The notes: generated from the letters alone by a model not told the origin. A stretch of 45,437 bases of DNA from Alphaproteobacteria bacterium (GCA_009693995.1 SHWA01000009.1:1-45437); one strand, 5' to 3'. Numbered from the stretch's first letter, positions 8,928 to 17,798 are shown. Numbers and translations are program-made.

Positions 8928-8945
8928 ATGACAGTCTTGTGACTG
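8928..8945 (-). promoter_or_regulatory. PHO box (PhoB-binding site) upstream of the phosphonate-type ABC operon
   Basis: Read on the minus strand the site is CAGTCAC-AAGA-CTGTCAT: two 7-mers with an 11-base period. Against the enterobacterial PHO-box consensus (CTGTCAT, four A/T-rich bases, CTGTCAY) it matches 15 of 18 positions, and the second half is perfect. Ten bases downstream is TACGTT, a weak -10-like hexamer, in the arrangement expected when PhoB replaces the -35. The ATG of the binding-protein gene follows about 89 bases downstream. This supports induction by phosphate starvation. Confidence 0.68.
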
Positions 8946-8960
8946 GTGCGCGGCGGCACC

Positions 8961-9368
8961 TCATGTCGCGTGGGGGCTGTAGGTGACGAAGGGCAGCTCG
9001 GGCGCCCGCACCTTGCGCGCCTCGGCCTCGACCAAGGCCAGCAGGCGGATCGCGGTCTCGCCGGCGGCGGCAGGGTCGGGGGCGGCGCCGCGCACATAGG
9101 GGGCGCGCAGTTCCTCGATCCCCTCGACCGCGGCGAGCAGGGCCGGCGCCACCAGCTTGAGGCGCAGGTGATCGGCGCCGGTCAGATAGTCGGTGTGAAT
9201 CATGTCGTGGGCCTCGGGCAGAATGCCGAGAATGTGGAGCGAGCGGTTGGTCCAATGGGTCGCGGCCAGCATGGCGGCCTCGACCCGCGCCTCGTGGAAA
9301 CGTGGCCCGATCTTGGCGAGCTGTCGGGTGATGCGCTCGGCCTTGTGCAAATGGGCGTCGCTCTTCAT
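8961..9368 (-). CDS. Uncharacterised protein, second of a coupled related pair
   Basis: I do not recognise the family of this 135-residue soluble protein. It looks mostly helical, with no signal peptide, membrane segment or cysteine motif. The start is fixed by ATG 9368, which overlaps the stop of the preceding gene as ATGA; the longer upstream frame is a shadow. It resembles its neighbour: both have a Thr/Asn-rich helix followed by H-x-LGI (HILGI here, HHLGI there), then D-x-IH, and later L-R-x-PYVRG. That points to tandem duplication and perhaps a heterodimer. The gene ends 16 bases before the PHO box of the phosphonate transporter on the same strand, but the box starts a separate unit. Confidence 0.72.
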   Translation of the reverse strand: MKSDAHLHKAERITRQLAKIGPRFHEARVEAAMLAATHWTNRSLHILGILPEAHDMIHTDYLTGADHLRLKLVAPALLAAVEGIEELRAPYVRGAAPDPAAAGETAIRLLALVEAEARKVRAPELPFVTYSPHAT

Positions 9369-9832
9369 GCCGGCTTCGCCGCCCCCGCCAGCAGGGCACG
9401 TGCCCCGGCGAGGCAGTCGTCGAAGGCGCGGCGGCAGCTCTCCACCAGGGCCGGCGTGATCGGATCGTCGCCGCGGACATAGGGCTCGCGCATGTCCTCG
9501 AGCACGGTGAGCGCGGCGAAGGTCTGTTGCAGCCTGGCGGGCACGGCGCCCCGGATCGGCGGGAAGCCGACATGGATCACGTCTCCGGGGGGCAGGATCA
9601 CCCGCTGCCAGATGCCCGCCTGCGGTGGCGGCACCACATAAAGGCCGGGAATCTGATGCGCGTAATAGTCGCCCTCGGCGGTGATGCCGAGGTGGTGCAT
9701 GACCGCGTTCACCGCGTTGGTGGCGACCGTCATGCTGGTCCACATCCAGATCTCGAAGTCACCCCGCGGGTCGAGTTGCTCGCGCAGCTCCGACAGCCGC
9801 TCGACCTTTTCCATGTGATCGGCGATCCGCAT
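9365..9832 (-). CDS. Uncharacterised protein, first of a coupled related pair
   Basis: This 155-residue protein of unknown function starts at ATG 9832 with a good ribosome-binding site (GAGGGG about seven bases upstream). Visible features are an N-terminal charged helix (HMEKVERLSELREQLDP), the segment TNAVNAVMHHLGIT, a short Pro-rich part (GLYVVPPPQ), DVIHVGFPP and MREPYVRGDDP. The last motif recurs as LRAPYVRG in the downstream gene. Stop and start of the two genes overlap by four bases, so they are co-translated and probably act together. A small helical HEPN-like fold is possible but I cannot show it. The upstream region (9833-10234) is AT-rich and would hold the promoter. Confidence 0.75.
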   Translation of the reverse strand: MRIADHMEKVERLSELREQLDPRGDFEIWMWTSMTVATNAVNAVMHHLGITAEGDYYAHQIPGLYVVPPPQAGIWQRVILPPGDVIHVGFPPIRGAVPARLQQTFAALTVLEDMREPYVRGDDPITPALVESCRRAFDDCLAGARALLAGAAKPA

Positions 9833-10234
9833 CGGCTGCCCCTCTGCACCTTGAAACCAGTCCAGCGGAGCCGGCGGCGGCTGTCAACTGTTCCGACATC
9901 ATTATGAATTATCAAGCTTAATCAATGATGTGCGTGTTATAATTAGAAGTATTCCACATATTTTCACCAAGCTCTGGAAATATATAATGAATCGATAATA
10001 ATTTAGTGCGGACCCATGGCACCGTGACCGGCCAGCTTGACAGGTGGGCCGCGGCGAATCGGCGCTGATTCGCGCAACGCGTTGGCAATTCTCGACAAAT
10101 CGGCGCTGGCACCGCGCTTGCATGGTTAACGTCGCGCCAGAGTGTCCATGAAGGACGATGGCCAGCCTGCTTCGGCCGCGACAAGTCCCGGAACGGGATG
10201 CGCCGGCCCACGGATCGGTCGGGAGGGTCGCGAC
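9833..10234. other. Non-coding, partly AT-rich divergent intergenic region
   Basis: About 400 bases without a credible gene lie between the divergent pair at 9832 and the PEP-CTERM gene at 10235. The part from about 9896 to 10010 is strikingly AT-rich in this GC-rich window and must hold promoters for one or both sides, for example TTGATT followed by AT-rich sequence on the minus strand, and a TTGACA at 10037-10042 on the plus strand without a convincing -10. I see no RNA gene here. Confidence 0.5.
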
Positions 10235-11209
10235 ATGCAACGGACGTTTACCTGGATTCTCGGCGCCACCGCGGCGCTGATGTTCACGGCGGGTCTTACC
10301 ACGCCACGGCCGGCCGCGGCGCTGGTGGTCGGGCCGAACTTCGGCCTCACCGACCTGACGACGCATGTGACTTTGCCCGGCGGCGCGGGGCCGCTTTTCG
10401 ATGGCTTCGGGCGGCTGGTCACGCCGGGCTTCGGCTATCCGACCGTGCTCAACCCCTTCGGCGCGGCATCGGTCGAGAATTTCTGCGCCGGCGGCATCGC
10501 CGTGCCGCTCGGCTGCGGCGCGGCGCCCGACCCGATCGACGGCTTCGGCGGCGCCGTCGGCGGCGCCATCGTCGAGCGCGCCTTCGGCGGACCCGGCATC
10601 ACCGGCGGGCTGCTCTGGTCACCCTTCTTCCTGAGCGACGGCGCCCCGGCCGGCAAGGTGTCGCGCATCGATTCCGTCGGCTCGGTCGATCTGTTCAACC
10701 CGCTGCCGGTGCCGGTGTTCGGCGTCGGCGGGGTGTGGCTGGCGGTAACCGGCACGCTCCCGCTCGGTAAGTACGCCGCCGCCTCGGTGCGCGGCTCCAT
10801 CGGCTTGCTGCCGCCGATCGACGTGACCTTCATGTCGGACGGCTTGGGTGGCGGTGGCAGTCTGGTCGACCAGGTGCTCGACAACACCGCGTTCACGTTT
10901 CTGCTGGAATCGCTCATCATCGGTGGACCGCTCGCCGGCGGCACCAACTTCCTGGCGGCGGGGGTCAGCCTCTATCCGGGCCTGTTCGTGATCCCGCCTG
11001 GCGGCACCATCAACGTGACCGCGACGATCTCGCTCGTGGCGGACCCGGATGCCTCAATCATATTCGTCGATCTGCCGCCGGCAATCCGAGCCAAGCTGCC
11101 GTTCAACCTGTTCGGCGCCGGCGGGGTGATCCCCGAGCCCTCGACCCTGGCCGTCCTGCTCGGCGGCCTCGGCGTTCTGGTCTTCGTGCGGCGGCGCCGA
11201 CGGCCCTAA
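10235..11209 (+). CDS. PEP-CTERM sorting-domain exported protein
   Basis: This 324-residue secreted protein has an N-terminal signal peptide ([20 protein letters not shown], then an A-rich cleavage region) and a C-terminal tripartite PEP-CTERM signal: [19 protein letters not shown], which gives the PEP box and membrane helix, then a run of arginines. Such tails are recognised and cleaved by an exosortase (EpsH family), placing the protein in extracellular polysaccharide or on the surface. The middle is low in charge and rich in Gly, Pro and Phe and matches no domain I know. ATG 10235 was chosen for its SD (GGGAGGG) and because the signal peptide starts there; a longer frame from 10142 is unlikely. 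No exosortase gene is in the window. Confidence 0.85.
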   Translation: MQRTFTWILGATAALMFTAGLTTPRPAAALVVGPNFGLTDLTTHVTLPGGAGPLFDGFGRLVTPGFGYPTVLNPFGAASVENFCAGGIAVPLGCGAAPDPIDGFGGAVGGAIVERAFGGPGITGGLLWSPFFLSDGAPAGKVSRIDSVGSVDLFNPLPVPVFGVGGVWLAVTGTLPLGKYAAASVRGSIGLLPPIDVTFMSDGLGGGGSLVDQVLDNTAFTFLLESLIIGGPLAGGTNFLAAGVSLYPGLFVIPPGGTINVTATISLVADPDASIIFVDLPPAIRAKLPFNLFGAGGVIPEPSTLAVLLGGLGVLVFVRRRRRP

Positions 11210-11239
11210 CGCCGGGTATAGGGTCCTCTGACATGCTGT

Positions 11240-11267
11240 GGCGGCGCGCTCCTCGGGGCGCGCCGCC
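11240..11267. terminator. Strong GC hairpin between convergent genes
   Basis: A perfect 10-bp stem (GGCGGCGCGC / GCGCGCCGCC) with an 8-base loop sits in the 85-base gap between the PEP-CTERM gene and the convergent molybdenum hydroxylase gene. There is no T-tract, so it is a possible bidirectional stop or RNA-end stabiliser rather than a classical intrinsic terminator. Confidence 0.55.
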
Positions 11268-11294
11268 GGCATATTGGCGCCCCAACGCGCCAGA

Positions 11295-13637
11295 TCACAC
11301 CCGCGTCGCCTGGATCGCCTGCCACACTCGGAACGGGGTGAGCGGCATGTCGATGTGCCGGATGCCGAGGGGGGCGAGCGCGTCCATGACGGCGTTGACG
11401 AGCGCCGCCGGCGCCCCCGTCGCCCCCGATTCGCCGCAGCCCTTCACGCCCAGCGGATTGCCGGGGTCTGTGGTCGGATGGTTGACGAAGGTGAAGGACG
11501 GCAGGTCGTCGGCGCGTGGAATCTGATAGTCCATGAAGGATGCGGATAAGAGCTGGCCCGACTCCGGGTCATAGACCGTGTGCTCGAATCCCGCCTGGCC
11601 GAGTCCCTGCGTGATGCCGCCGTGGAACTGCCCCTCGACCAGGAGCGGATTGAGGATGCGCCCGACGTCGTGCGCCATCAGGTAGGAGAGGATCTCCACC
11701 CGGCCGGTCTCCGGGTCCACCTCGACCTCGCAGACATGGCAGCCGGTCGGGAAGGTGGCGTTGGGCTGGCGCGAATAGCCGGTCTCGGAGAGGCCGGGGG
11801 TGATGCCGTCGGGCAGGGTGGCGAAGTCGTAGGCGGCCTTGGCGACGGCCTTGAAGGCGAGGCGCCGGTCGGTGCCGGCGACCCGGAACTCAGCATCGGC
11901 GAACTCGATGTCGGCCGCGGCCGCCTCCAGCAGGTGCGCGGCGAGGTGCTTGGCCTTGGCGATCACCGCCTCGCCCGCCCGGTGCAGCGCCACCCCGCCG
12001 ACCGCGATCGCCGACGAGCCGCCGGAGCCGCGCCCGATCCCGACCAAGTCGGTATCGGTCGCCTCGTGCACGCGCACCTCGTCGATGTGCAGGCCGAAGC
12101 GGTCGGCGACGATCTGGGCGTAGGCGGTCTCCATGCCTTGGCCGTTGGACATGGCGCCGATGAAGACGGTGGCGGCCCCCGTAGGCTCGATGCGGAGCTC
12201 GGCCATCTCGGCCCACAGGCCGGCGGTGTTCTCGGTGTAATGAACCATGCCGAGACCGCGCAGCCGCCCGCGGGCCGCTGCCACCTTGCGCCGCTGCGCG
12301 AAGCTCGCCCACTCCGACAGCCGTTCGGCTTCCGCCTGGTTGAAGGCGAAGTTGCCGCTGGTGTAGACGAGGCCGAGCGGCGTGCGGTAGGGGATCGCAG
12401 AGGCGGGAATCAGGTTGCGGCGGCGGAGTTCGGCCGGGTCGAGCGCGAGCTCGCGCGCGGCCGTGTCGATCAGGCGCTCCAGCAGAAAGGTCGCCTCGGG
12501 GCGCCCGGCGCCGCGGTAGGGGTCGGTCGAGGCGGTGTTGGTGAATACGCCCTGCACGGTGACGTGGATGTGGGGCGTGGTGTAGACCCCGGCGAGGGAG
12601 GAGACGAACAGGGTCGGCGCGATGGTGCCCTTGTTGGCGAGATAGGCGCCGAGGTTGGCGACCGTCTCAGCGCGGACTGCCAGGAAGCGCCCGTCGGGGT
12701 CGAGGGCGAGCGCCCCCCGCGTCACGTTGTCGCGCGCCTGGTAGTCGGTCATGAAGGCCTCGCCGCGCTCGGCGATCCACTTCACCGGCCGCCCGAGCCG
12801 CATTGATGCCCACGCAATCACCACGTGCTCGGTCTGCAGCGAGTTCTTGCCGCCAAAGCCGCCGCCGACGTCGCCGACCAGGACCCGGAACCGCGACTCG
12901 GGCAGGCGGAAGATGATGTTGGCGAGCTGGCTCTTCAGGTTGTGCGGCATCTGGGTGGTGGCGTAGAGGGTCAGCCGCAGGCTCGCCGGGTCGTAGTCGG
13001 CGATCGCGCCCCGCGTCTCGATCGCCGCCATGATGACGCGGTTGTTGACCACGGTCAGGGTGGTGACGTGGGCGGCGCGGGCGAAGGCGGCGTCCGTCGC
13101 CGCCGCATCGCCCTGCCACCAGTCGAAGCAGAGGTTGAGGTGCGCCTCCGGCCAGAGTTGGGGCGCGCCCCGGTCGCGGGCCGAGGCGGTTGCCGTCACG
13201 GAAGGCAGCGCCTGATAGTCGACCACGATCTGGTCGGCGGCCGCGCGCGCGGCTTCGCGCGTCTCGGCTACGACCACCGCGATGCCGTCGCCGACTTTCC
13301 GCACCCGGTCGGTGACCAGCGGCGGGTGGTTCGGCGTGATGATCTTGAGGTCCTCCGGCCGCATGCCGGGCGGCGGCGGCGGCCGGTAGAGGAGGGGCAC
13401 GCCCGGGATGCCGTCCGCCGCCAGATCGGCGCCGGTGAACACCCCGATCACGCCGGGGGCGGCCATGGCCGCGGCCGTGTCGATCCCGAGCACGCGGGCG
13501 TGGGCATGGGTCGAGCGCACGAAGACCGCGTGCGCCATGTGCGGCAGGACCCGGTCGTCGATGAAGGTGCCGCGGCCCGTTAGCAGGCGCGGGTCCTCCT
13601 TGCGCAGCACCGGCTGGCCGAAGCCGAACTGACCCAT
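11295..13637 (-). CDS. Molybdenum hydroxylase large subunit (xanthine dehydrogenase/aldehyde oxidase family, CoxL form II-like)
   Basis: The 780-residue protein carries the molybdopterin-binding part of the xanthine oxidase family, annotated variously as aerobic CO dehydrogenase large subunit or aldehyde oxidase. Motifs seen are the N-terminal hammerhead domain ([19 protein letters not shown]), [13 protein letters not shown] (about 254-266), the active-site loop PYRGAGRPE (373-381) and the catalytic glutamate in [12 protein letters not shown] (Glu736). True CO dehydrogenases have AYRCSFR in the loop; the AYRGAGR-like loop here means form II, so the substrate is probably not CO. ATG 13637 has an SD (GGGAGAGG). 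No genes for the FAD and 2Fe-2S subunits are adjacent; instead it follows hyuA-hyuB with a 28-base gap. Confidence 0.85.
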   Translation of the reverse strand: MGQFGFGQPVLRKEDPRLLTGRGTFIDDRVLPHMAHAVFVRSTHAHARVLGIDTAAAMAAPGVIGVFTGADLAADGIPGVPLLYRPPPPPGMRPEDLKIITPNHPPLVTDRVRKVGDGIAVVVAETREAARAAADQIVVDYQALPSVTATASARDRGAPQLWPEAHLNLCFDWWQGDAAATDAAFARAAHVTTLTVVNNRVIMAAIETRGAIADYDPASLRLTLYATTQMPHNLKSQLANIIFRLPESRFRVLVGDVGGGFGGKNSLQTEHVVIAWASMRLGRPVKWIAERGEAFMTDYQARDNVTRGALALDPDGRFLAVRAETVANLGAYLANKGTIAPTLFVSSLAGVYTTPHIHVTVQGVFTNTASTDPYRGAGRPEATFLLERLIDTAARELALDPAELRRRNLIPASAIPYRTPLGLVYTSGNFAFNQAEAERLSEWASFAQRRKVAAARGRLRGLGMVHYTENTAGLWAEMAELRIEPTGAATVFIGAMSNGQGMETAYAQIVADRFGLHIDEVRVHEATDTDLVGIGRGSGGSSAIAVGGVALHRAGEAVIAKAKHLAAHLLEAAAADIEFADAEFRVAGTDRRLAFKAVAKAAYDFATLPDGITPGLSETGYSRQPNATFPTGCHVCEVEVDPETGRVEILSYLMAHDVGRILNPLLVEGQFHGGITQGLGQAGFEHTVYDPESGQLLSASFMDYQIPRADDLPSFTFVNHPTTDPGNPLGVKGCGESGATGAPAALVNAVMDALAPLGIRHIDMPLTPFRVWQAIQATRV

Positions 13638-13665
13638 CGCGCCTCTCCCTTGGGCGGCCGGTCGC

Positions 13666-15372
13666 CTATTCCGCCGCCTGCGGCAGGTAGCCGTATTCCC
13701 GGCGCGCACCCTCCTCGGTCTGGTAGCCGTCGGCGATGTCGTCCTGGATGCGCTGGCGCGTGCGCTCCGCCGGCGGGCCGTAGCCGCCGGCGCCCGAGAG
13801 GCGGAAGCTGATCACGTCGCCCTGTTTGATCGCGCGCGACTCCTTGGAGCCGAGCTGGATCTCCTGCCCGTCCGAGATCAGCACCGTTTCGCCGAGCCGG
13901 CCGGGGCGGCCGCCGAAGATGCCATAGGGTTGGAACTTGTGGCGGTCGCCGAGCAGGGTGGCGAGGGCGGTCGAATTCAGGATCTCGATGTCCTTGCGCA
14001 CGCCGCAGCCGCCGCGGAATTTTCCGGCGCCGCACGAGTCCGGGATGATGCCGTATTGGCGCACCAGGATCGGGTTGGTCGCCTCCATGACCTCGACCGG
14101 GATGTTGGTGCAGTTCATCACCGGCGAGAGCGCCTCGATGCCGTCCTTGGTGAACTGGCCGCCATAGCCGGCGAAGATCAGGTCGTACTGCACGAACGGC
14201 TTGCCGGTGCGGTCGTCGGTGCCGCTGATGTTGGGGTTGGCCCATTGCGAGAAGGCCCCCATTACGCGCTCGGGCAGTACGTCCTTGAGGGCGCCGTTGA
14301 TCACCTCGAACATCCGAGTCGAGATCGCGGCGCGCCCACCCGAGGGGGCAGGATACTGCGGGTTGAAGAACGAGCCGGGGCGGGCGATCGCCCTGACCGC
14401 CCGGGCGGCGCCGTCGTTCTGGGGGAGGACCGCGTCGGCCAGCACCTTGAAGGCGAAGCCGCCATAGGCGTTGGTGTAGTTGATGTAGGAGTTGATGCCG
14501 GCCGGCACCTGGTCGGAGGAGCCGGAGAAGTCGAGGGTCGCGGTGCCGTCCTTGATCGTGATCTGGCAGTGGAAGCGGATCGGCTCGGAGCCGACGCCGG
14601 CGTCGTCCATCACGTCCTGGTAGGCGTAGGTTCCTTCGGGAAGCTGGCGGATGCGCGCGCGCATGCGCTCCTCCGAGATGGTCAGGATTTCCTCGACCGC
14701 GCTGTCGAACTGGTTGCCGCCGTAATTCTCGAACAGCTCCACCAGACGCCGCGCGCCGACGAAGTTGGCGTTGCGCTGGGCCTTGAGGTCGCCGAATACC
14801 TTCTCCGGCAGGCGCACGTTGCCGAGGATGATGCGGATCACGTCGCGGTCGAACTCGCCCTTCTTGAGCGCGCGCACGGGCAGGATGCGGATGCCTTCCT
14901 GGACCGCGTCGGTCACGCCCTTCACCTCCTGCGAGCCCGGCGCCTGGCCGCCCACGTCCACATGGTGCGCCGTGTTGCAGGTGAAGCCGATGATCTGCCG
15001 GTCGCGGAACACCGGCGTCACCAGGAACATGTCGGGGAAGTGACCGGAGCCGAGATAGCTGTCGTTGGTGAGGATCGAATCACCGGGCTCCAGCGTCTCG
15101 GGCGGGAACTCCTTCAAGACGCTCTTGACCAGGAACGGCATGGAGCCGGTGTGGCCGGGGGTGAAATTGCCCTGGGCGACCAGGCGGCCATGACGGTCGA
15201 AGAGGCCGGTCGAGAAGTCGTCGCCCTCGCGCACCGCCTCGGAAAAGGCGGTGCGGCGCAGTGTCGAGCCCATCTCCTCGGTGATCGAAAGCAGGCGGTT
15301 CCACAGTACCGAAAGGGTGATCGGGTCGATCGCGCGCGCCGCTGGCTGGCGGTCCAATGTTCGATCGTTCAT
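13666..15372 (-). CDS. hyuB: Hydantoinase B/oxoprolinase family protein (HyuB-like)
   Basis: This 568-residue protein is the HyuB-type subunit of N-methylhydantoinase, 5-oxoprolinase or acetone-carboxylase-like enzymes, which open or activate a substrate at the expense of ATP with HyuA. Family segments include DPITLSVLWNRLLSITEEMG, SMPFLVKSVL, GDSILTNDSYLGSGHFPDM, NTAHHVDVGG, MDDAGVGSEPIRF and SGAGGYGPP. It starts four bases after hyuA stops, so the two are co-translated. No cofactor-binding motif identifies the substrate. The downstream molybdenum hydroxylase suggests that an N-heterocyclic or lactam-like compound is hydroxylated and opened, but this is inference. Confidence 0.88.
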   Translation of the reverse strand: MNDRTLDRQPAARAIDPITLSVLWNRLLSITEEMGSTLRRTAFSEAVREGDDFSTGLFDRHGRLVAQGNFTPGHTGSMPFLVKSVLKEFPPETLEPGDSILTNDSYLGSGHFPDMFLVTPVFRDRQIIGFTCNTAHHVDVGGQAPGSQEVKGVTDAVQEGIRILPVRALKKGEFDRDVIRIILGNVRLPEKVFGDLKAQRNANFVGARRLVELFENYGGNQFDSAVEEILTISEERMRARIRQLPEGTYAYQDVMDDAGVGSEPIRFHCQITIKDGTATLDFSGSSDQVPAGINSYINYTNAYGGFAFKVLADAVLPQNDGAARAVRAIARPGSFFNPQYPAPSGGRAAISTRMFEVINGALKDVLPERVMGAFSQWANPNISGTDDRTGKPFVQYDLIFAGYGGQFTKDGIEALSPVMNCTNIPVEVMEATNPILVRQYGIIPDSCGAGKFRGGCGVRKDIEILNSTALATLLGDRHKFQPYGIFGGRPGRLGETVLISDGQEIQLGSKESRAIKQGDVISFRLSGAGGYGPPAERTRQRIQDDIADGYQTEEGARREYGYLPQAAE

Positions 15373-15375
15373 GGC

Positions 15376-17454
15376 TCAACGCCCCTCTCCGATGGTGATG
15401 ACGAGATTGCCTCGGGGCGACAGCCGCACGCTGTCCCCGGGCAGGACGACGGTGGTCGATTCCGCCTCCTCGACGATGGCGGGTCCGGCGATCGCCTGGT
15501 CGGTCCGCATCCGGTAGCGATCGACTACCTTGCAACGGATCACCCCGCCGGCCTCGGCGAAGTAGGCGGGCCGCTCGCCCACCACCGGCTCGGTGGCCGT
15601 GCCTTCGCGCGGTGGCAGCGGGGCGATGCCGTCGGCGGCGGTCGGCACCACCGCAACCAGATTCCAGTCCACCGCCTCGATCACCGCGCCCGGGTCTTTG
15701 TAGCCGTAACTCTGCTCGTAGGTCGCCTCGAAGGCGGCGATCGCGCGCCGGGCGTAGCCGTCGGCGATCGGGCCATCGGGCAGGTCGACCTTGATCTCGT
15801 AGCCCTGGCCCTTGTAGTGCATGTAGGCGTAACGCAGCCAGCGCACGCCGTCGCTCCCCTGCAGATGGGCAAGATCGGCCCTCAGGCGGGCCTCCAGGTC
15901 GGCGTAGACCTCCGCCATCACCGTCTCGGTGCCCGGCACCAGCGTGAGCAGGCGGGTGACGCCGGTATCGAGCCGGGCATCGGCGTTCAGCATGCCGATC
16001 GCCGCGCCCACACCGGCGCCGCGGGGGACGATCACCGTCGGGATGCCGAGCGCGCGCGCGAGCCGCGCGGCGTGCAGCGGGCCGGCGCCGCCGAAGGCGA
16101 CCATGGCGTACTTGCGCGGGTCGCGGCCGCGCTCGACCGAGATCACGCGCATGGCGCGTTCCATGTTGCTGTTGGCGACCGCGTGGATGCCCCAGGCCGC
16201 CTCGACCGGGGCGAGCTTGAGCGGGGTGCCGATCGCGGCGGCGACGCCGGCGATGGCGCGGTCGGAATCGAGCGCCATGGCGCCGCCATTGAAGTAGCCG
16301 GGGTTGAGGTAGCCGAGCACCAGGTTGGCGTCGGTGATGGTCGGGCGGGTGCCGCCGAAGCCGTAACAGATCGGGCCGGGCTGGGCGCCGGCGCTCTCGG
16401 GGCCGACCGCGATCAGGCGCCCGTCGGTCGCGGCGATGGAGCCGCCGCCGGCGCCGATCTCGATCAGCTCGATCGCCGGCACATTCAGCGGCAGGCCGCT
16501 CCACTTGCGGAAGTTCTTGGCGTCGACCTCGAAGGAAGACGTGATCGCCGGCTTGCCGTCGTCGATCGCCCCAAGTTTGGCGGTGGTGCCGCCCATGTCG
16601 AAGGTGAAGACCCGCTCGAAGCCCTCCTCGCGGCCGACGGCGGCGCACAGGAGCACCCCCGCCGCCGGGCCGGATTCGACGATCCGGATCGGGTACTCCT
16701 TGGCCAAAGCGGGCGTCACCAGCCCGCCGTTCGACTGCATGATGTACATGCGGTGGCGAAAGCCGCGGGCGGCGAGGGTCGCCTCGATGTCGGCGGTGTA
16801 GCGGGCGACGATGGGTTTGACGTAGGCGTTGGCGACCGTGGTGCTGGTGCGCTCGTATTCGCGGTACTTGGGCGACACCTGCGAGGACAGCGAGACCGCG
16901 AGATTGGGCGCGCGGGCGGCCAGGCGCGCGGCGATCTGGAGCTCGTGCGCCGGATTGGCGTAGGAGTGGATCAGGGCGACCGCGACCGACTCGATCCCCT
17001 GCTTCAGCAACCGGTCGATCGCCGCATCGACGCTCGCTGGATCGAGTGGCGCCAGGATGCGGCCGTCGAAGCCGGTGCGCTCAGCCACCTCGACGATGTG
17101 CCGGCGCCGGGTGAGCGGCACCGGCTTGTCCATGTACATGTTCTGGGTGTCGTAGCGCTTTTGCCGGCCCATCAGCAGGATGTCGCGGAAGCCGGCGGTG
17201 GTGATCAGGCCGGTCAACGCCCCCTTGCGCTCCAGGATCGCGTTGGTGGCGATGGTGGTGGCGTGGAAGATGGCGTCGACTTCGCCGGGCGCGACCGCGG
17301 CGTCACGCAGCAGCGCCGTGAGCCCGTCCATGACACCCCGCGACAGGTCGTCGGGGGTGGTCGGGGTCTTGTGCAGGACGAGACGGTGCCGGGTGCCATC
17401 CTGCAGCACCAGATCGGTGAACGTGCCGCCGATGTCGAACGCGACGCGGATCAT
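15376..17454 (-). CDS. hyuA: Hydantoinase A/oxoprolinase family protein (HyuA-like)
   Basis: The 692-residue protein is the ATP-dependent HyuA-type subunit. The N-terminal actin-like ATPase signature is VAFDIGGTFTDLVL, followed by HKTPTTPDDLSRGV and ATTIATNAILERKG. The second nucleotide-binding part shows FTFDMGGTTAKLGAI and IGAGGGSIA. The length agrees with single-chain HyuA proteins and is about half of the eukaryotic 5-oxoprolinase, whose other half corresponds to hyuB. ATG 17454 was chosen because the family N-terminus begins there (MIRVAFDIGG) and AGGAG lies ten bases upstream. It is the first gene of a hyuA-hyuB-molybdenum hydroxylase operon and is shielded from the upstream small genes by a strong terminator. 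Confidence 0.9.
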   Translation of the reverse strand: MIRVAFDIGGTFTDLVLQDGTRHRLVLHKTPTTPDDLSRGVMDGLTALLRDAAVAPGEVDAIFHATTIATNAILERKGALTGLITTAGFRDILLMGRQKRYDTQNMYMDKPVPLTRRRHIVEVAERTGFDGRILAPLDPASVDAAIDRLLKQGIESVAVALIHSYANPAHELQIAARLAARAPNLAVSLSSQVSPKYREYERTSTTVANAYVKPIVARYTADIEATLAARGFRHRMYIMQSNGGLVTPALAKEYPIRIVESGPAAGVLLCAAVGREEGFERVFTFDMGGTTAKLGAIDDGKPAITSSFEVDAKNFRKWSGLPLNVPAIELIEIGAGGGSIAATDGRLIAVGPESAGAQPGPICYGFGGTRPTITDANLVLGYLNPGYFNGGAMALDSDRAIAGVAAAIGTPLKLAPVEAAWGIHAVANSNMERAMRVISVERGRDPRKYAMVAFGGAGPLHAARLARALGIPTVIVPRGAGVGAAIGMLNADARLDTGVTRLLTLVPGTETVMAEVYADLEARLRADLAHLQGSDGVRWLRYAYMHYKGQGYEIKVDLPDGPIADGYARRAIAAFEATYEQSYGYKDPGAVIEAVDWNLVAVVPTAADGIAPLPPREGTATEPVVGERPAYFAEAGGVIRCKVVDRYRMRTDQAIAGPAIVEEAESTTVVLPGDSVRLSPRGNLVITIGEGR

Positions 17455-17529
17455 GGGGTCTGCAGCTCCTGCGGGTTGCGAACGGGCAGAGTACCTACGG
17501 GGTCGGCAGACCGGCAAGCGGCGGCAGCG

Positions 17530-17562
17530 AAAAAGAAACCCCGCCGGCTGGCGCCGGCGGGG
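17530..17562 (-). terminator. Rho-independent terminator downstream of the small-gene pair
   Basis: On the minus strand a perfect 10-bp stem (CCCCGCCGGC / GCCGGCGGGG, 17539-17562) with a 4-base loop is followed by TTTCTTTTT. This is a textbook intrinsic terminator placed after the small gene ending at 17622 and before hyuA, so the small genes form their own transcript. Confidence 0.9.
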
Positions 17563-17621
17563 CTTCAGGTTGACGCGTGGGAGGGAGTGGCCCGCGCGTC
17601 AGGGGCAACACGGTTCCGGCT

Positions 17622-17798
17622 TCAGCGGCGCTTGACGGGCGGCGTCCAAGCCTCCTGCGCCGGGGTGCGCTGGGGGGCATCCGCCAGCAGGTGATAGAAG
17701 GCGACCAGGCCGCCGCCGAGGCGGCGCAGATGCTTGACCATCTGGGTGCCGCGCAGCCCATGGGCGTTCGGGGCTTGGCTGTCGAGATAGAAGGTCAT
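17622..17798 (-). CDS. Small uncharacterised protein (58 aa)
   Basis: A 58-codon gene with a clear ribosome-binding site (AGGAG, eight bases before ATG 17798) and an intrinsic terminator 60 bases after its stop. The protein starts MTFYLDSQAPNAHGLRG, has a basic central helix (QMVKHLRRLGGG, then LVAFYHLLAD), and ends with a Pro/Lys/Arg tail (TPPVKRR). No signal peptide or known domain is visible. It lies 31 bases downstream of another tiny basic gene on the same strand, and both face the divergent GcvA-like regulator at 18193. SD, terminator and close spacing make it credible as a real gene; its function is unknown. Confidence 0.7.
   Translation of the reverse strand: MTFYLDSQAPNAHGLRGTQMVKHLRRLGGGLVAFYHLLADAPQRTPAQEAWTPPVKRR

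Noticed and set aside
9882-9900. A second PHO box (CTGTCAA near CTGTTCC)
   Set aside because: The second half does not fit the consensus and the spacing is wrong.
10037-10042. TTGACA as -35 of the PEP-CTERM gene
   Set aside because: No acceptable -10 hexamer lies 15-19 bases downstream.
11295-13637. Carbon monoxide dehydrogenase (CoxL) as the specific function
   Set aside because: The active-site loop is PYRGAGR, not AYRCSFR, and the coxM and coxS partner genes are absent.
13930-17694. A 1254-codon open frame on the plus strand opposite hyuB and hyuA
   Set aside because: It has no domain, is rich in Arg, Gly, Asp and His as expected from the antisense of GC-rich genes, and lies exactly opposite two well-conserved genes.
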